Assembly (NCBI GenBank): GCA_021802775.1
Contig: JAJZRJ010000030.1
Location: forward strand, 1 to 34,023
Length of the DNA: 34,023 bases
Origin: Deltaproteobacteria bacterium
GTDB taxonomy: Bacteria > Desulfobacterota > Desulfobulbia > Desulfobulbales > Desulfurivibrionaceae
Direction: 5' to 3'
The position numbers and the translations under genes were made by a program. Under the pieces are notes generated by a model, which was not told where the DNA came from, made no database searches, and saw only the letters and a list, made by a program, of their open reading frames with translations. Position 1 is the stretch's first letter. Every line of letters starts with the position of its first letter. This document shows positions 1 to 8,250 of this stretch, one piece after another.

Positions 1-24
1 AGGGAGGTGGCGCCGAATTTTGCC

Positions 25-112
25 GGCCCGAAAGGGCCAAGAAATTCGCGAGGTTGGCCAAAGCTCCTTTGGCCAACCGACAGTTGAAAAAGCCAGGGAT
101 GGTTTTTTCAAC
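25..112. promoter_or_regulatory. Three consecutive hairpins upstream of the SWIM gene
   Basis: Three inverted repeats follow one another ahead of the SWIM gene: GGCCC-GAAA-GGGCC at 25-38, a perfect 11-bp stem GGTTGGCCAAA/TTTGGCCAACC at 52-78, and GTTGAAAAA/TTTTTCAAC at 83-112. They lie just before the chosen start at 140. They could be the terminator region of a gene cut off at the left edge, or a structured leader. No uridine run marks any of them clearly as a terminator. Confidence 0.45.
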
Positions 113-139
113 GGACTGATAAGGAAGCGGAGAAAACAC

Positions 140-1153
140 ATGAGTTACTGGGGATTTCCCAAATACGTCACGATAGCCGAGAAAAAGGCCAAGGCGGCAA
201 AAAAATTCGAGCAGCTCAGGAAAAAAATGCCGGGCATCGCGCCGGTCGTTATCGAAGGCAATACACTGGCCCGCACCTGGTGGGGCAAGTCCTGGAACAG
301 GAACCTCGAGCGCTATGCCGATTACAGCAACCGTATCGGCCGGGGCAAGAGCTATGTACGTCACGGAGCCGTCCTCGACCTCAGGATCGAAGGCGGCCAG
401 GTGACCGCCCTGGTCCAGGGAACCAGAGTCAAACCCTATGAGGTGGTTGTCCGTATTGCCCCGGTAAAAAAAGGAAACTGGGACCACATTAGAAAACAGT
501 GCCAGGGCGAGCTGCGCTCCCTGCCGGATCTTCTGGCCGGCAAATTCCCCAAGGCCCTGGGCGAGATCTTCCTGGCCGAAGGCAAAGGCCTGTTCCCGAC
601 CCCGAAAGAGATCAGCTTCGACTGCTCCTGTCCGGACTGGGCCTCGATGTGCAAGCATGTGGCGGCTACCCTGTATGGCGTCGGAGTCCGGCTCGATGAA
701 GACCCGCTCCTGTTTTTCACCCTGCGGCAGGCCGATACCGAAGGGCTTGTGGCGCATGCCGTTAAAGAAAAGACCGGAGATTTGCTGGCCAGGGCTGACA
801 AGAAGAGCTCCAGGGTGATCGGCGATGCCGACCTCGCGGGACTCTTCGGCATTGATATGGATGTGAAGCCGAATTTTGCTGGAGCCGCCAAGACCCAGGC
901 GCCCAGGCAGCCTCCCTGTGGGAAAAAGGCCGCAGCCGCCCCGGAAGCCGGACAAATTACAGAAGCAACAAAGGACCGCACCGCCACCGGCGTGATTGAG
1001 GAGATCGTCCGGCAGAACCCAAAAGGTGCCACCGTGGCCATACTGGAAGAGGCAACCGGTTTTAAGCGCACGAAGATTTACGCCATTACCAGCAGGCTCC
1101 GGCAACAGGGCAGGATCATCTATGTGGCGCAGGGCGTCTATGGCCCGCCATGA
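140..1153 (+). CDS. SWIM zinc-finger domain protein
   Basis: A 337-residue protein with a SWIM zinc finger, recognised by the CxC...CxH pattern in FDCSCPDWASMCKH (around residues 165-180). SWIM domains bind nucleic acid or protein partners; bacterial SWIM proteins of this layout often accompany SNF2-type helicases, and such a partner may lie beyond the left edge. The N-terminus (MSYWGFPKYVTIAEKKAKA) is the usual opening of this family, so I start at 140 rather than at the in-frame ATG at 20; a purine-rich GGAG lies about 8 bases upstream of 140, and 25-112 is hairpin-rich. After the finger comes a low-complexity Ala/Pro/Lys linker. The last 55 residues (from VIEEIVRQNPKG) look like a winged-helix module. 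The cellular role is unknown. Confidence 0.85.
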   Translation: MSYWGFPKYVTIAEKKAKAAKKFEQLRKKMPGIAPVVIEGNTLARTWWGKSWNRNLERYADYSNRIGRGKSYVRHGAVLDLRIEGGQVTALVQGTRVKPYEVVVRIAPVKKGNWDHIRKQCQGELRSLPDLLAGKFPKALGEIFLAEGKGLFPTPKEISFDCSCPDWASMCKHVAATLYGVGVRLDEDPLLFFTLRQADTEGLVAHAVKEKTGDLLARADKKSSRVIGDADLAGLFGIDMDVKPNFAGAAKTQAPRQPPCGKKAAAAPEAGQITEATKDRTATGVIEEIVRQNPKGATVAILEEATGFKRTKIYAITSRLRQQGRIIYVAQGVYGPP

Positions 1154-1306
1154 TTTTTTCCAGTTTTTTCCAGCAGCGCCTATCTTCTTTTTTCCAAAAC
1201 CGCGCGGCCGATTCACTCCTTCCGTTCCGCTTGCCTGCCTCGGTCTTTCCTCCCTGAACCCGGCTCATTCGTAAAAAGCAGAACCATGACAGAGAGGAGA
1301 AATCCG

Positions 1307-1357
1307 ATGCATCTCAAAACCACAGGTTATACCGGCACGTGCCGGTTGCAGTCATAA
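1307..1357 (+). CDS. Possible 16-codon leader-type peptide
   Basis: A 16-codon ORF (MHLKTTGYTGTCRLQS) begins 7 bases after an AGAGGAG Shine-Dalgarno match and ends just before a strong terminator hairpin. A perfect 16-bp palindrome (1331-1346) lies inside it. RBS, tiny ORF, palindrome and terminator together resemble an expressed small peptide or an attenuator-like transcript. No downstream gene on this strand would be regulated, since the next gene is convergent. Function unknown; coding status uncertain. Confidence 0.35.
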   Translation: MHLKTTGYTGTCRLQS

Positions 1358-1358
1358 G

Positions 1359-1396
1359 AAAAGCCCGCTTCCTGCATCAGGAGGCGGGCTTTTTCG
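1359..1396. terminator. Bidirectional Rho-independent terminator
   Basis: An AAAGCCCGC/GCGGGCTTT stem with a further TCCTG/CAGGA extension and a four-base loop, with A-run before and T-run after. It lies between the plus-strand SWIM/small-ORF side and the minus-strand DEAD-box helicase and can serve both. Confidence 0.9.
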
Positions 1397-1422
1397 TCTG
1401 GCGGTTCCGGCTGGGCCGAAGG

Positions 1423-2625
1423 TTATCGCTTGGCCGCAGCCATCCTCGGCTGGCGTGGGCGCTGCCGGGGATGGGCCGGTGGCGAGGCCGGGAGCGAGTC
1501 CGCGGTTACTTGGACAATGGCCAGGACCTCGCGGCGCATGGGTTTACCCAGGGTTTTCTCGATCCGGCTGATCATCGGCCTGTCCTCCTGGCCGGCCAGG
1601 GTGAAGGCGGTGCCGGTCTTGGCGGCGCGGCCGGTACGGCCGGTGCGATGGATATAGGCCTCGACGCTGTCCGGCACATCGTAGTTGATGACGTGCGAGA
1701 CGGAAGAGACATCAATGCCGCGGGCCGCGATGTCGGTGGCCACCAGGATTTTGAAGCGACCTTCCCGGAAGCCGCTCATGGCGCTCTGCCGCTGCGACTG
1801 GGAGAGGTTGCCCTGGAGCGAGGTCGCGCTGTAGCCCGCCTTGCTGAGCTGGGTGGCCAGATGGAGCGCCTTGTGCTTGGTGCGGGTGAAAATGAGTGCG
1901 GCGGTCATCTCGGTCTCCTTCATGATCTTCTTCAATGCAGAGGCTTTGTGCGGCTGCTCAACCGGGAAGAGGACATGGGAAACGGTGGTCGTCGGTACGC
2001 TGTTGGCGACCTGGACGGTGGTCGGTTCTCGTAGAATTTCTTCGGCCAGGCGCCGCAACTCCTGCGGCATGGTGGCGGAGAAGAGCAGGGTTTGGCGCTC
2101 TTTCGGCAACTGCTTCAAAATCTGGCGGATGGTGGGCAGAAAACCCATGTCGAACATGTGGTCTGCCTCGTCGAGCACCAGGTGGGTGATCCCTGCCATG
2201 CTGACGGCCTTTGCCTGGAGATGGTCGAGCAGGCGGCCGGGGCAGGCGACGACGATATCGACGCCGTTGCGGAAGGCCTTGATCTGCCCCAGCTTGCCGA
2301 CGCCGCCGTAGACGCTGACGCTGCGCAGCCCCGTATTTTTGCCGAGTTTGCCGATATCGGCATGGATCTGTTCAGCCAGTTCGCGAGTGGGCGCGATGAT
2401 CAGCGCCCGCGGTTTGTTGCCCCGCTCGCCGGCCAGCAGATGGTGCAGAAGCGGCAGCAGAAAGGCTGCGGTTTTGCCGGTGCCGGTCTGGGCCAGGCCC
2501 AGCAGGTCGCGGCCGGCAAGGGCCACTGGGATGGCCTGCTGCTGGATGGGTGAAGGGGTCTGGTAGCCACAGGCTGCGGTAGCCGCAGTGAGTTGTGGGT
2601 GCAGGTTGAGTTCGTTGAAATGCAT
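1423..2625 (-). CDS. DEAD-box ATP-dependent RNA helicase, RhlE-like
   Basis: A 400-residue DEAD-box helicase that unwinds RNA duplexes using ATP, probably in ribosome assembly or mRNA turnover. All motifs are visible in order: Q motif (GYQTPSPIQ), I (AQTGTGKT), Ia (PTRELAEQ), Ib (PGR), II (DEAD), III (SAT), IV (ALIFTRTKHK), V (ATDIAARGID) and VI (HRTGRTGR). The tail is short and rich in Arg/Pro, as in RhlE-type enzymes. The start ATG follows AAGGAG by about 9 bases. The next gene upstream on the same strand encodes an RRM protein, so the two may form a cold-adaptation pair although about 230 bp separate them. Confidence 0.95.
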   Translation of the reverse strand: MHFNELNLHPQLTAATAACGYQTPSPIQQQAIPVALAGRDLLGLAQTGTGKTAAFLLPLLHHLLAGERGNKPRALIIAPTRELAEQIHADIGKLGKNTGLRSVSVYGGVGKLGQIKAFRNGVDIVVACPGRLLDHLQAKAVSMAGITHLVLDEADHMFDMGFLPTIRQILKQLPKERQTLLFSATMPQELRRLAEEILREPTTVQVANSVPTTTVSHVLFPVEQPHKASALKKIMKETEMTAALIFTRTKHKALHLATQLSKAGYSATSLQGNLSQSQRQSAMSGFREGRFKILVATDIAARGIDVSSVSHVINYDVPDSVEAYIHRTGRTGRAAKTGTAFTLAGQEDRPMISRIEKTLGKPMRREVLAIVQVTADSLPASPPAHPRQRPRQPRMAAAKR

Positions 2626-2792
2626 GGTGTTGCTTCTCCTTAATGGGTGTCTGCGGGCGCACAGGAGCGCCTCGCCAGTTGCCGTGCCGTATCATGACGG
2701 CCAACGGATGGTGTTTCGGGTTTGGGGCCGTGCAGGGCCGGGTTGTGTCTGGGGTTGCTCAGCGCGAGGGAGCTCGCGGTGGTTCAGGGGAA

Positions 2793-2827
2793 CCGGCAAA
2801 CACCTCTTTTCGGGGGATGTTTGCCGG
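2793..2827 (-). terminator. Hairpin downstream of the RRM gene
   Basis: A perfect 10-bp stem (CCGGCAAACA/TGTTTGCCGG) with a smaller C-rich/G-rich inner pairing lies 27 bases past the RRM stop codon. It lacks a clear T-run, so it could be a processing or stability hairpin rather than a true terminator. Confidence 0.5.
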
Positions 2828-2853
2828 GTGTGGTTGCGTGTTGTTCAGGGGGG

Positions 2854-3120
2854 TTACCAGCGGCGGGGCTTGGTCTTGGTTTGCGGCCGCGCCTCATTGA
2901 CTACCAGCGCCCGGTTGCCCACATTCTTGCCGTTCAGTTCTTCCATGGCCTTGTGGCCTTCGCTGCGCGACGACATCTCCACAAAGCCGAAGCCTTTGGA
3001 TTGTCCGCTGTACTGGTCGCTGAGAATTTTGGCGCTCATAACCGTGCCGCAAGCGCCGAACAGTTCCTGCAATTCCGTTTCGGTGGTACTGTAGGCCAGA
3101 TTGCCGACATAAAGTTTCAT
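2854..3120 (-). CDS. RRM-domain RNA-binding protein
   Basis: An 88-residue single-RRM protein. RNP2 is KLYVGNL at the N-terminus and RNP1 is KGFGFVEM near residue 45; the remainder completes a beta-alpha-beta-beta-alpha-beta fold with a short basic tail. Such proteins bind single-stranded RNA and are commonly cold-induced in bacteria. The start at 3120 is chosen because AAGGAGAAGCGGAATG provides an ideal ribosome-binding site; an in-frame ATG at 3162 has none. A sigma70-like promoter lies about 130 bases upstream, giving a long leader as in cold-shock genes. Confidence 0.93.
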   Translation of the reverse strand: MKLYVGNLAYSTTETELQELFGACGTVMSAKILSDQYSGQSKGFGFVEMSSRSEGHKAMEELNGKNVGNRALVVNEARPQTKTKPRRW

Positions 3121-3255
3121 TCCGCTTCTCCTTTTTGAGTAAGTGATCAGCAAAAACTTCAACGGCGGTTCAGATCTGGAAGGCGGGGTGCGCGCGGGAG
3201 AAATGAAGAAACGTTAACGAGTATGCTCAGCACTTTGGTGAATAGATGTGGCCCT

Positions 3256-3284
3256 AACATAAACCATATCTGCCCGGTTGGCAA
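3256..3284 (-). promoter_or_regulatory. Sigma70-like promoter for the RRM gene
   Basis: On the minus strand TTGCCA, a 17-bp spacer and TATGTT form a fair promoter. It would give a 5' leader of roughly 130 bases before the RRM start. Sequence match only. Confidence 0.4.
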
Positions 3285-3312
3285 GGCATATTTGGATACG
3301 GGAGGCAAGACA

Positions 3313-3345
3313 GCCGGCACGCCGCCGCCCTGGCCGCGTGCCGGC
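3313..3345 (-). terminator. GC-rich hairpin after the CxxC/acidic protein gene
   Basis: GCCGGCAC and GTGCCGGC are separated by a G/C-rich 17-base loop, beginning about 25 bases past the stop codon at 3370. No strong T-run, so it is a terminator candidate only. Confidence 0.4.
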
Positions 3346-3369
3346 GTTGGTTTTGGGGGTGTGGGGCGT

Positions 3370-3738
3370 TTAGATGTCTTCGTCTTCTTCGTCGCCGAAG
3401 TCGTCTTCTTCGCTTAATTCCTCGTCGATCTCCTCGCCATCGCTCTCGTCGTCCCCGGACTCTTCACCCTCATCGCCCTCTTCCATCTCCTCTTCGGGTT
3501 CGGTGCCGAGAGCTTCTTCATCCTCCAAGGGTGCCGCCGCCTTGCGAACCTTTGAGGGCGGCAAAATGATGGCGGTGATTTTTTCCACCTCCTGCCGGAT
3601 CAGTGGATCGGCAAGACAGGTCTGGCAGTCGGCGATGTGGTTTTCCAGGAACAGCACCATGCGGGCCGGGGCCATGGCCTCGTCCTGCACCTGGGCGTAC
3701 CAGTTTTTCACAAGCCTTTGTAAGCGCTCGCACTCCAT
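3370..3738 (-). CDS. Hypothetical protein with CxxC motif and very acidic tail
   Basis: A 122-residue protein of unknown function. The first 70 residues are a conserved-looking helical domain with a HIADCQTCL motif (H-x3-C-x2-C), resembling the zinc-binding pattern of small anti-sigma-like ZnF domains. The last 50 residues are almost entirely Glu and Asp with Gly/Ser. Such tails can mimic nucleic acid or bind basic partners. There is no membrane segment. AAGGAG lies about 10 bases before the ATG. It stands alone between the RRM gene and selC. The acidic tail makes the opposite strand open but Ser-rich; that ORF is a shadow. Confidence 0.7.
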   Translation of the reverse strand: MECERLQRLVKNWYAQVQDEAMAPARMVLFLENHIADCQTCLADPLIRQEVEKITAIILPPSKVRKAAAPLEDEEALGTEPEEEMEEGDEGEESGDDESDGEEIDEELSEEDDFGDEEDEDI

Positions 3739-3893
3739 GGGGAAATGGCTCCTTGATGTTTCGGTTATATTTCGTGCGCGGGTTGGGAAACCCGACTGGT
3801 TGTACCCTATTTTGGGGCGGCTGCCCAGCCCTTCGAAAAAATTTCCGGAAAACGTTGCCGCCGGCCCCTTAAAAAATTAAGGTAGGGGCGAAC

Positions 3894-3991
3894 GGAAGTG
3901 GAAAGGGCACTGGTGGCCCTCCCGGACTTCAAATCCGGTGCACCGGGTGAAGAGCCTGGTGGGTGGGTTCGATTCCCATGCACTTCCGCCA
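3894..3991 (+). tRNA. selC: tRNA-Sec (UCA)
   Basis: A 98-base tRNA including an encoded CCA. It has a long acceptor arm (GGAAGTG pairing with CACTTCC), a D arm with GGGC/GCCC, anticodon stem CCGGA/TCCGG around loop CTTCAAA with anticodon TCA, a seven-pair long variable arm (CACCGGG/CCTGGTG), and a GTTCGATT T-loop. These are the hallmarks of selenocysteine tRNA. It implies the host makes selenoproteins, but selA, selB and selD are not in the window. A small palindrome CCTTAA/TTAAGG lies 12 bases upstream. The CCA end is directly abutted by the AT-rich repeat array. Confidence 0.95.
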
Positions 3992-4237
3992 TCCCTTTGG
4001 GAATGAAGAATGAATAATGCAGAATGAATAATGAAAAACTGCATCAGTCCCCGCCTTCATTCTTAATTTTGCATTCTTAATTCTTCATTCTTAATTCTTC
4101 ACTCATCCCTTTGGGAATGAAGAATGAATAATGCAGAATGAATAATGAAAAACTGCATCAATCCCCACCTTCATTCTTAATTTTGCATTCTTAATTCTTA
4201 ATTCTTCTCTCATCCCTTCATTCTTAATTTTGCATTC

Positions 4238-4250
<13 letters not shown>
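3991..4250. repeat. Degenerate AT-rich repeat array between selC and glyQ
   Basis: Two long units begin at about 3991 and 4105 (about 114 and 107 bp) and a third, partial one at about 4212. Each starts ATCCCTTTGGG (shortened in the third) and contains GAATGAAGAATGAATAATGC and, in reverse sense, runs of CATTCTTAATT. Units can fold on themselves because the halves are inverted. The AT content is unlike the GC-rich neighbours. The array starts at the selC CCA end and runs into the last codons of glyQ. Confidence 0.85.
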
Positions 4251-5113
<863 letters not shown>

Positions 5114-5381
5114 AGCGATGTCCTTCGGCTGCCGATTTTTTGCACGCGGGACGTGTCGGAAAATGACGCCATATTTATCAAAGGACAGTGGCAAGGCAAC
5201 CTTTTTTTCGTGATGCCAAGTCCAGTGGGCGCCAGGCGGCAAATTTATCGTATAACTTGGCAGGGATGGGAGGGTAAAAAAAATTGTATTTTTTGAATGG
5301 GGATTCAGTTTTTTTCATTGCATATGTCGACTTCTGGCGATATGTAGAAGTTTAAATATATGAAAATGGAGCGGTAAATTG

Positions 5382-5705
5382 ATGAACAGCGAGGCATGTC
5401 TGGATATGCTGGCGATGGAAGCGCTGGAAAAGGCAGCCGAATGCCTGAAAACCCTGGCCCATCCCCATCGGCTCAGGATGATCCAGCTCCTCCTCCAGGA
5501 GTCGCAGTCTGTGGGTGATCTGGCCGCGGCCTGCGAGATTCCCAGCCACATGGCCTCCGAACACCTGCGGCTCTTGAAGGATCGGGGGTTTCTCAAGAGC
5601 GAGCGACAGGGTCGCAATGTGTACTATCACATTGCCGAGCCCGGTTTGGCCAATATCATGGAGTGTATAGAGCTGCGCTACGGCTCCGGCATGCCCGGAG
5701 CCTGA
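5382..5705 (+). CDS. ArsR-family transcriptional regulator
   Basis: A 107-residue winged-helix protein. The helix-turn-helix core is TLAHPHRLRMIQLLLQ followed by SVGDLAAACEIPSHMASEHLRLLK, then the wing GRNVYYHI, as in ArsR/SmtB repressors. Some Cys residues (MNSEACLDML, AAECLKTLA, AACEIP) could sense metal or redox, but no classical metal box is clear. The start at 5382 follows GGAGCGG by 7 bases. The AT-rich DNA just upstream contains a repeated ATATGT-GA element that could be its operator. The gene runs in the same direction as the outer-membrane barrel gene 70 bases downstream and may control it. Confidence 0.9.
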   Translation: MNSEACLDMLAMEALEKAAECLKTLAHPHRLRMIQLLLQESQSVGDLAAACEIPSHMASEHLRLLKDRGFLKSERQGRNVYYHIAEPGLANIMECIELRYGSGMPGA

Positions 5706-5775
5706 GAGCCAGGGGGGGCTGTCGGCAAGGTCCGGCAGCCAGGAGAGAAAACTCTAAGAACAAGGAGAAAGAGGG

Positions 5776-7299
5776 ATGCTGAAAAAAATTTCCGTACTGG
5801 CGCTCGCGGGCATGCTTGCCATGCCCGCGGTCGCAGCCGCCGGAGCCGGCGGCGCTGCTTCCAACAACCTCGACGCGCAGATCGCCGAGCTGACCAAGCA
5901 GCTTGAGGCATTGAAGGCGCAGATGAACAGCATGAAGAAGGATCAGGACGCCAAGCTCGCCTCCATCGACGAGCGCGCCGAGGACTGGGATGCGGCCTCC
6001 CGCTTCCAGTGGTCCGGTGATTTCCGTGCCATGGGAACCTATATGACAGCGGACTCTCCCGCTCATACCTCTGTTTGGACGGGGGCTCCTGTAGCGCATG
6101 CTGCCGCCTCATATGACAATGACACTATTTTTACCAACCGTCTTCGTTTGAACATGCGAGCCAAGGCCACCGAGAACGTGGAGTTCAAGGGCCGCCTGGC
6201 CATGTATAAGGTGTGGGGTACCCAAACCACCGACTGGTTGGGCGGCGGTGGCGGTCCTTTTGATAATTCGGCGCGATATGCCACCTATGATGGCGCGACC
6301 ACTCGAACCCCATCGGATAACATCCTGAGGGTTGATCGCGCCTTTGTGAACTGGAACAACATCGGTGGCGCGCCGGTTTGGTTCTCTATTGGTCGTCGTC
6401 CCACCACCGATGGGCCGCCTGCCCACCTGCGCATGAATAGCGATGAGCGTTTGGCCACCCCAACCGCCTTTATGGATTGGCCATTTGACGGTGTGTCTGT
6501 GGGCTATGCCTACAATAACCTCTTTGGCATGGATGCCCCTGGTCGGGTGCGTTTTTGCTGGGGCCGTGGCTTCGAGAACGGCGTGCAGGATTATGATCAA
6601 GCGAATGCCATCAGCGACACTGATTTCGCCGGTATCAGCTGGGATATCTACAAGAAGGGTGATCGATTTGTTTATCTCCAGTCTTTTGCCGCTTTTAATC
6701 TCTTTAATTATCCTGATACGCTTGATTATAGCAGCAATGGTCAACCCCGCGAGACCTTGGGCGACCTTATCCATACCAGTGGTGCCTACATGGATAAGTG
6801 GCAGAATTTGAACTATTTTGTCGCGTTGGGTTGGAGCCACACCGAGCCCACCAATTATGACGCGGTTGGCTATGGCATTCTGGCGTCGAATAACACAGAT
6901 CTCGAGAACCGGGATGGATATATCGCTTACGTTGGTGTTCGGTATGATATCCCCAACCAGCCCTTTAAGATTGGTGCCGAGTACAATCACGGCACCGAGT
7001 ACTGGATCGGCATGACTCCTGGTCATGACGACATGTATGCCACCAAGCTGGGCACCCGTGGCGATGTGTACGAGGTGTATGGCATCTGGGATATCCCGGG
7101 CGGCGAGAAGATTTCCAAATATGGCAAGGCATTTATACGCCTGGGCTACCAGCACTATGAATTTGATTACACTGGCAGTGGTAACTGGGTTGGTGCACCG
7201 GTTGATATTGATACTGTTTCCAATGCCGGTGTTACTGTTACAAGCACGCCGGTTGAGGACATGGACACCGTGTATGCCTCATTCGAGGCGTATTTTTAA
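5776..7299 (+). CDS. Outer-membrane beta-barrel protein (DUF3373-like porin)
   Basis: A 507-residue exported barrel. Residues 1-22 are a signal peptide with an AAA-type cleavage region. Residues about 32-66 (LDAQIAELTKQLEALKAQ) form a short coiled coil, typical of porins that trimerise or reach the peptidoglycan. The rest has alternating aromatic/polar beta strands and ends in YASFEAYF, a C-terminal aromatic signal for BAM-dependent assembly. It resembles DUF3373 proteins of Desulfobacterota; substrate unknown. AAGGAG lies 8-9 bases before the ATG and a strong terminator follows. Codon use from about 6060 onward is less GC-rich at third positions than in flanking genes, suggesting a recombined or rapidly evolving barrel region. 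Confidence 0.85.
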   Translation: MLKKISVLALAGMLAMPAVAAAGAGGAASNNLDAQIAELTKQLEALKAQMNSMKKDQDAKLASIDERAEDWDAASRFQWSGDFRAMGTYMTADSPAHTSVWTGAPVAHAAASYDNDTIFTNRLRLNMRAKATENVEFKGRLAMYKVWGTQTTDWLGGGGGPFDNSARYATYDGATTRTPSDNILRVDRAFVNWNNIGGAPVWFSIGRRPTTDGPPAHLRMNSDERLATPTAFMDWPFDGVSVGYAYNNLFGMDAPGRVRFCWGRGFENGVQDYDQANAISDTDFAGISWDIYKKGDRFVYLQSFAAFNLFNYPDTLDYSSNGQPRETLGDLIHTSGAYMDKWQNLNYFVALGWSHTEPTNYDAVGYGILASNNTDLENRDGYIAYVGVRYDIPNQPFKIGAEYNHGTEYWIGMTPGHDDMYATKLGTRGDVYEVYGIWDIPGGEKISKYGKAFIRLGYQHYEFDYTGSGNWVGAPVDIDTVSNAGVTVTSTPVEDMDTVYASFEAYF

Positions 7300-7335
7300 A
7301 TCTCGCGAAGCAGTCAGTTGTACCGTACAGTTGCA

Positions 7336-7370
7336 AGCGGGGAGGGCTTTGGCCCTTCCCGCTTTTTTTT
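7336..7370 (+). terminator. Rho-independent terminator of the barrel gene
   Basis: A 12-bp stem AGCGGGGAGGGC/GCCCTTCCCGCT (one G-U) with a TTTG loop followed by eight T. Textbook form. The group II intron remnant starts immediately after it. Confidence 0.95.
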
Positions 7371-7371
7371 G

Positions 7372-7790
7372 GTGCGCCCGGCACGGGCGCACTCCTGCGG
7401 GTGCAATTCCCGCCGCAAGTTGATTACAGCGAACGAAGCGAGGCGCAACCGCATGAGGGCGACCGGGGGGGGTGGGGAGAGGCGGGGAGGAAACTGCGAG
7501 CCGATGGACAAGAACCGGATAGAAGGCGTTGCCGAGCAGGGCGAGCGGGCGAAATTCCGCGAAGCTCTGGCGATCGAGGCGAAGCGGCGCCAACGCCGAA
7601 CATCTGGCGCACGCTGAATGAATGGCTGCGGCACCGGGTCAGGGCGATCCAGCTCAAGCACTGGAAGCAGGGTAGCACGATCTACCGGGAACTGGGCAAC
7701 CTGGGTGCTGACCATCGCCTACTTCGACCAACTCGGCTTACCTCGTCGCTCATGACCTCAACTGCTTTCGCTTGATTTGCGGGCGGAAGC
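7372..7790 (+). mobile_element. Truncated group II intron (IIC-like) with RT/maturase remnant
   Basis: The segment opens with GTGCG, the group II intron 5' consensus, in a 9-bp hairpin GTGCGCCCG/CGGGCGCAC, followed by domain-I-like sequence. The end of a reverse transcriptase/maturase then appears: LNEWLRHRVRAIQLKHWK and YRELGNLG in one frame (about 7614-7710), and AYFDQLGLPRRS plus stop in another frame (about 7705-7755). These are the usual last blocks of intron maturases, here joined by a frameshift and a small deletion. Most of the RT and any domain V are gone, so it is dead. Insertion directly behind a terminator stem is the known target preference of group IIC introns. Family subclass is inferred. 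Confidence 0.65.
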
Positions 7791-7853
7791 AAAGGAGAAT
7801 GACTCCTAACGTATTGCGGACCATGCCACCACGCATGCTCCACTCATGCTCAC

Positions 7854-7882
7854 TTGACTTCTTATACCTTTATAGATATAAT
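7854..7882 (+). promoter_or_regulatory. Consensus sigma70 promoter of the HigBA-like pair
   Basis: TTGACT at 7854-7859, a 17-bp spacer and a perfect TATAAT at 7877-7882. The expected transcription start is at 7888-7889, the start codon of the toxin gene. This predicts a leaderless transcript. Confidence 0.75.
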
Positions 7883-7887
7883 TTCGT

Positions 7888-8250
7888 ATGTCGCCACTTA
7901 AACCCTTACGATGGGTCGCCACCAGCAAAAAAGACTTGCTGGCGATGCCGGAAGAAGTGCAAGACGTATTCGGCTATGCGCTGCATTTAGCGCAGGAAGG
8001 GGGGAAACACCCGGACGCAAAGCCGCTCAAGGGACAAGGTTTTACTGGTGCGGGTGTCTTGGAGGTGGTGGAGAATTTCCGAGGCGACACCTACCGCGCG
8101 GTCTACACGGTACGTTTCGCCAAGGCGGTATATGTCCTGCATTGTTTTCAAAAAAAATCAACTCAGGGGATTGCCACCCCCAAGCCTGACATTGAGTTGG
8201 TTAAGTCCCGCTTGAAGGCCGTAGAGGCCAGCCTGGGAGGCCAGTCATGA
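7888..8250 (+). CDS. RelE/HigB-type toxin (Gp49-like family)
   Basis: A 120-residue protein of the phage-derived Gp49/HigB-like toxin family, expected to cleave ribosome-associated mRNA. Recognisable features are the early helix (DLLAMPEEVQDVFGYALHLAQ), a central GVLEVVENFRGDTYRAVYTV strand region and YVLHCFQKKSTQGIATPK, the conserved end of the family. The ATG has no Shine-Dalgarno sequence and sits 6 bases after a perfect -10 box, so translation is probably leaderless. The stop overlaps the antitoxin start by four bases (ATGA). Toxin-first order is typical of HigBA and this relative. Confidence 0.88.
   Translation: MSPLKPLRWVATSKKDLLAMPEEVQDVFGYALHLAQEGGKHPDAKPLKGQGFTGAGVLEVVENFRGDTYRAVYTVRFAKAVYVLHCFQKKSTQGIATPKPDIELVKSRLKAVEASLGGQS

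Noticed and set aside
20-139. 40-codon N-terminal extension of the SWIM protein
   Set aside because: The sequence is filled by three hairpins and has no family similarity; the standard start is at 140 with its own RBS.
3374-3880. Ser-rich 168-codon ORF on the plus strand
   Set aside because: Arises as the complement of the Glu/Asp codons of the acidic-tailed protein.
6109-7155. 348-codon minus-strand ORF opposite the barrel gene
   Set aside because: Antisense shadow; the plus strand has signal peptide, barrel strands, RBS and terminator.
7372-7617. Short plus-strand ORF with MDKNRIEG, CsbD-like start
   Set aside because: Only eight residues resemble CsbD, and they fall inside the group II intron remnant.
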